From DASSJF01 sp035934535 (GTDB lineage: Bacteria; Sysuimicrobiota; Sysuimicrobiia; Sysuimicrobiales; Segetimicrobiaceae), in NCBI GenBank assembly GCA_035934535.1, contig DASYXS010000097.1:1-64000 (forward strand): a stretch of 64,000 bases of DNA, given 5' to 3'. Shown here piece by piece: positions 63,765 to 64,000 of this stretch. The notes under the pieces were generated by a model that did no database searches, was not told the origin of the DNA, and worked only from the letters and a program-made list of their open reading frames with translations. How positions within the stretch are numbered: the stretch's first letter is position 1; each line of letters opens with the position of its first letter. The position numbers and the translations under genes were made by a program.

Positions 63765-64000
63765 ACGTAATTCGAGGGTTGGCGAGCGCGTACGCGAGAT
63801 CCATCAGGAGATTCACGACGAGGAACGAGATCGCGAACAGAAACAGGCTCGCCTGAACCGCTGGATAATCCCGCGCCAGGATCGCGTCGACGATATGCCG
63901 CCCAAGACCCGGCCACGCGAAGACGGTCTCCGTCGCGACGGCCCCGCCGAGCGCGTAGCCGAAGCTGAGACTGGTCACCGTGATGACGGGGATCAGCGCG
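63757..64000 (-). CDS. Oligopeptide ABC transporter permease, DppB type (5' end outside window)
   Basis: Only the C-terminal 80 residues are inside the window, reading ALIPVITVTSLSFGYALGGAVATETVFAWPGLGRHIVDAILARDYPAVQAS and ending ALANPRITYG. This is the last two spans and the typical DppB end. The frame remains open to base 64000. Any binding-protein or ATPase genes would lie beyond the edge. Confidence 0.88.
   Translation of the reverse strand, partial: ALIPVITVTSLSFGYALGGAVATETVFAWPGLGRHIVDAILARDYPAVQASLFLFAISFLVVNLLMDLAYALANPRITYG

Overview
The window is a very GC-rich stretch (roughly 70 percent by eye) of a bacterial chromosome, coding almost end to end, with no rRNA, tRNA, CRISPR, phage or insertion-sequence genes that I can see. 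A TolC-type outer-membrane channel gene beside MacA/MacB-type genes implies a two-membrane (diderm) cell. The gene content is dominated by solute-binding-protein ABC uptake systems and by oxidoreductases, racemases, amidohydrolases and hydantoinase-type enzymes. That suggests a free-living heterotroph scavenging peptides, amino acids, sugar acids and aromatics. The style resembles uncultured soil or subsurface lineages such as Methylomirabilota/Rokubacteria or CSP1-3 (Sysuimicrobiota), but nothing here is a phylogenetic marker, so this is only an impression.

Layout. 1-789: RidA fragment and DinB-like protein (minus). 999-2114: class V aminotransferase (plus). 2232-5911: first oligopeptide-type ABC system (minus). 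6011-9146: quinone oxidoreductase, aldehyde dehydrogenase and a DUF3105 membrane protein. 9202-13910: complete branched-chain amino acid-type ABC system (livJHMGF order), with a strong hairpin after the binding-protein gene. 14129-14644: small secreted protein of unknown function. 14720-18934: SDR, mandelate-racemase-family enzyme, polysaccharide deacetylase and flavin disulfide oxidoreductase. 18998-20149: isopropylmalate/isocitrate/tartrate dehydrogenase family. 20271-23834: two divergent M28-type proteins with altered catalytic motifs. 23873-30109: thiamine-diphosphate enzyme, second oligopeptide-type ABC system and BenE-type transporter in one transcription unit. 30291-37699: seven overlapping genes encoding a SHOCT protein, a two-component system and a MacAB-TolC exporter. 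37802-41757: hydantoinase B and A. 41754-53099: sugar-acid locus. 53259-56165: larC, larB, larE for the nickel-pincer cofactor. 56137-57881: EamA transporter and SDR. 58048-59486: PEP-mutase-like enzyme and DNA alkyltransferase. 59428-64000: M20 amidohydrolase, a third M28 protein and a third oligopeptide permease pair running off the window.

The most coherent system is 41754-56165. A spermidine/iron-type ABC importer (Tat-type binding protein, ATPase, two permeases) is co-transcribed with a glucarate-dehydratase-like enolase, IolB, a LarA-like protein, a UxaE-type tagaturonate epimerase and a mannonate/fructuronate-type SDR. A uronate-dehydrogenase-like epimerase lies downstream, and the genes that make the LarA cofactor lie just upstream. 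This looks like uptake and catabolism of an unusual hexuronate or deoxy-uronate by a nickel-dependent step.

Inside that locus, on the opposite strand, sit two very short paralogous genes of 25 and 24 codons (42818-42895 and 43039-43113). Each has a strong Shine-Dalgarno sequence. Two hairpins lie between them and a good intrinsic terminator follows them. They encode near-identical single-span hydrophobic peptides starting MP and ending GGK, and they are the most novel-looking element of the window. Translational coupling by ATGA or GTGA overlaps is very common throughout.
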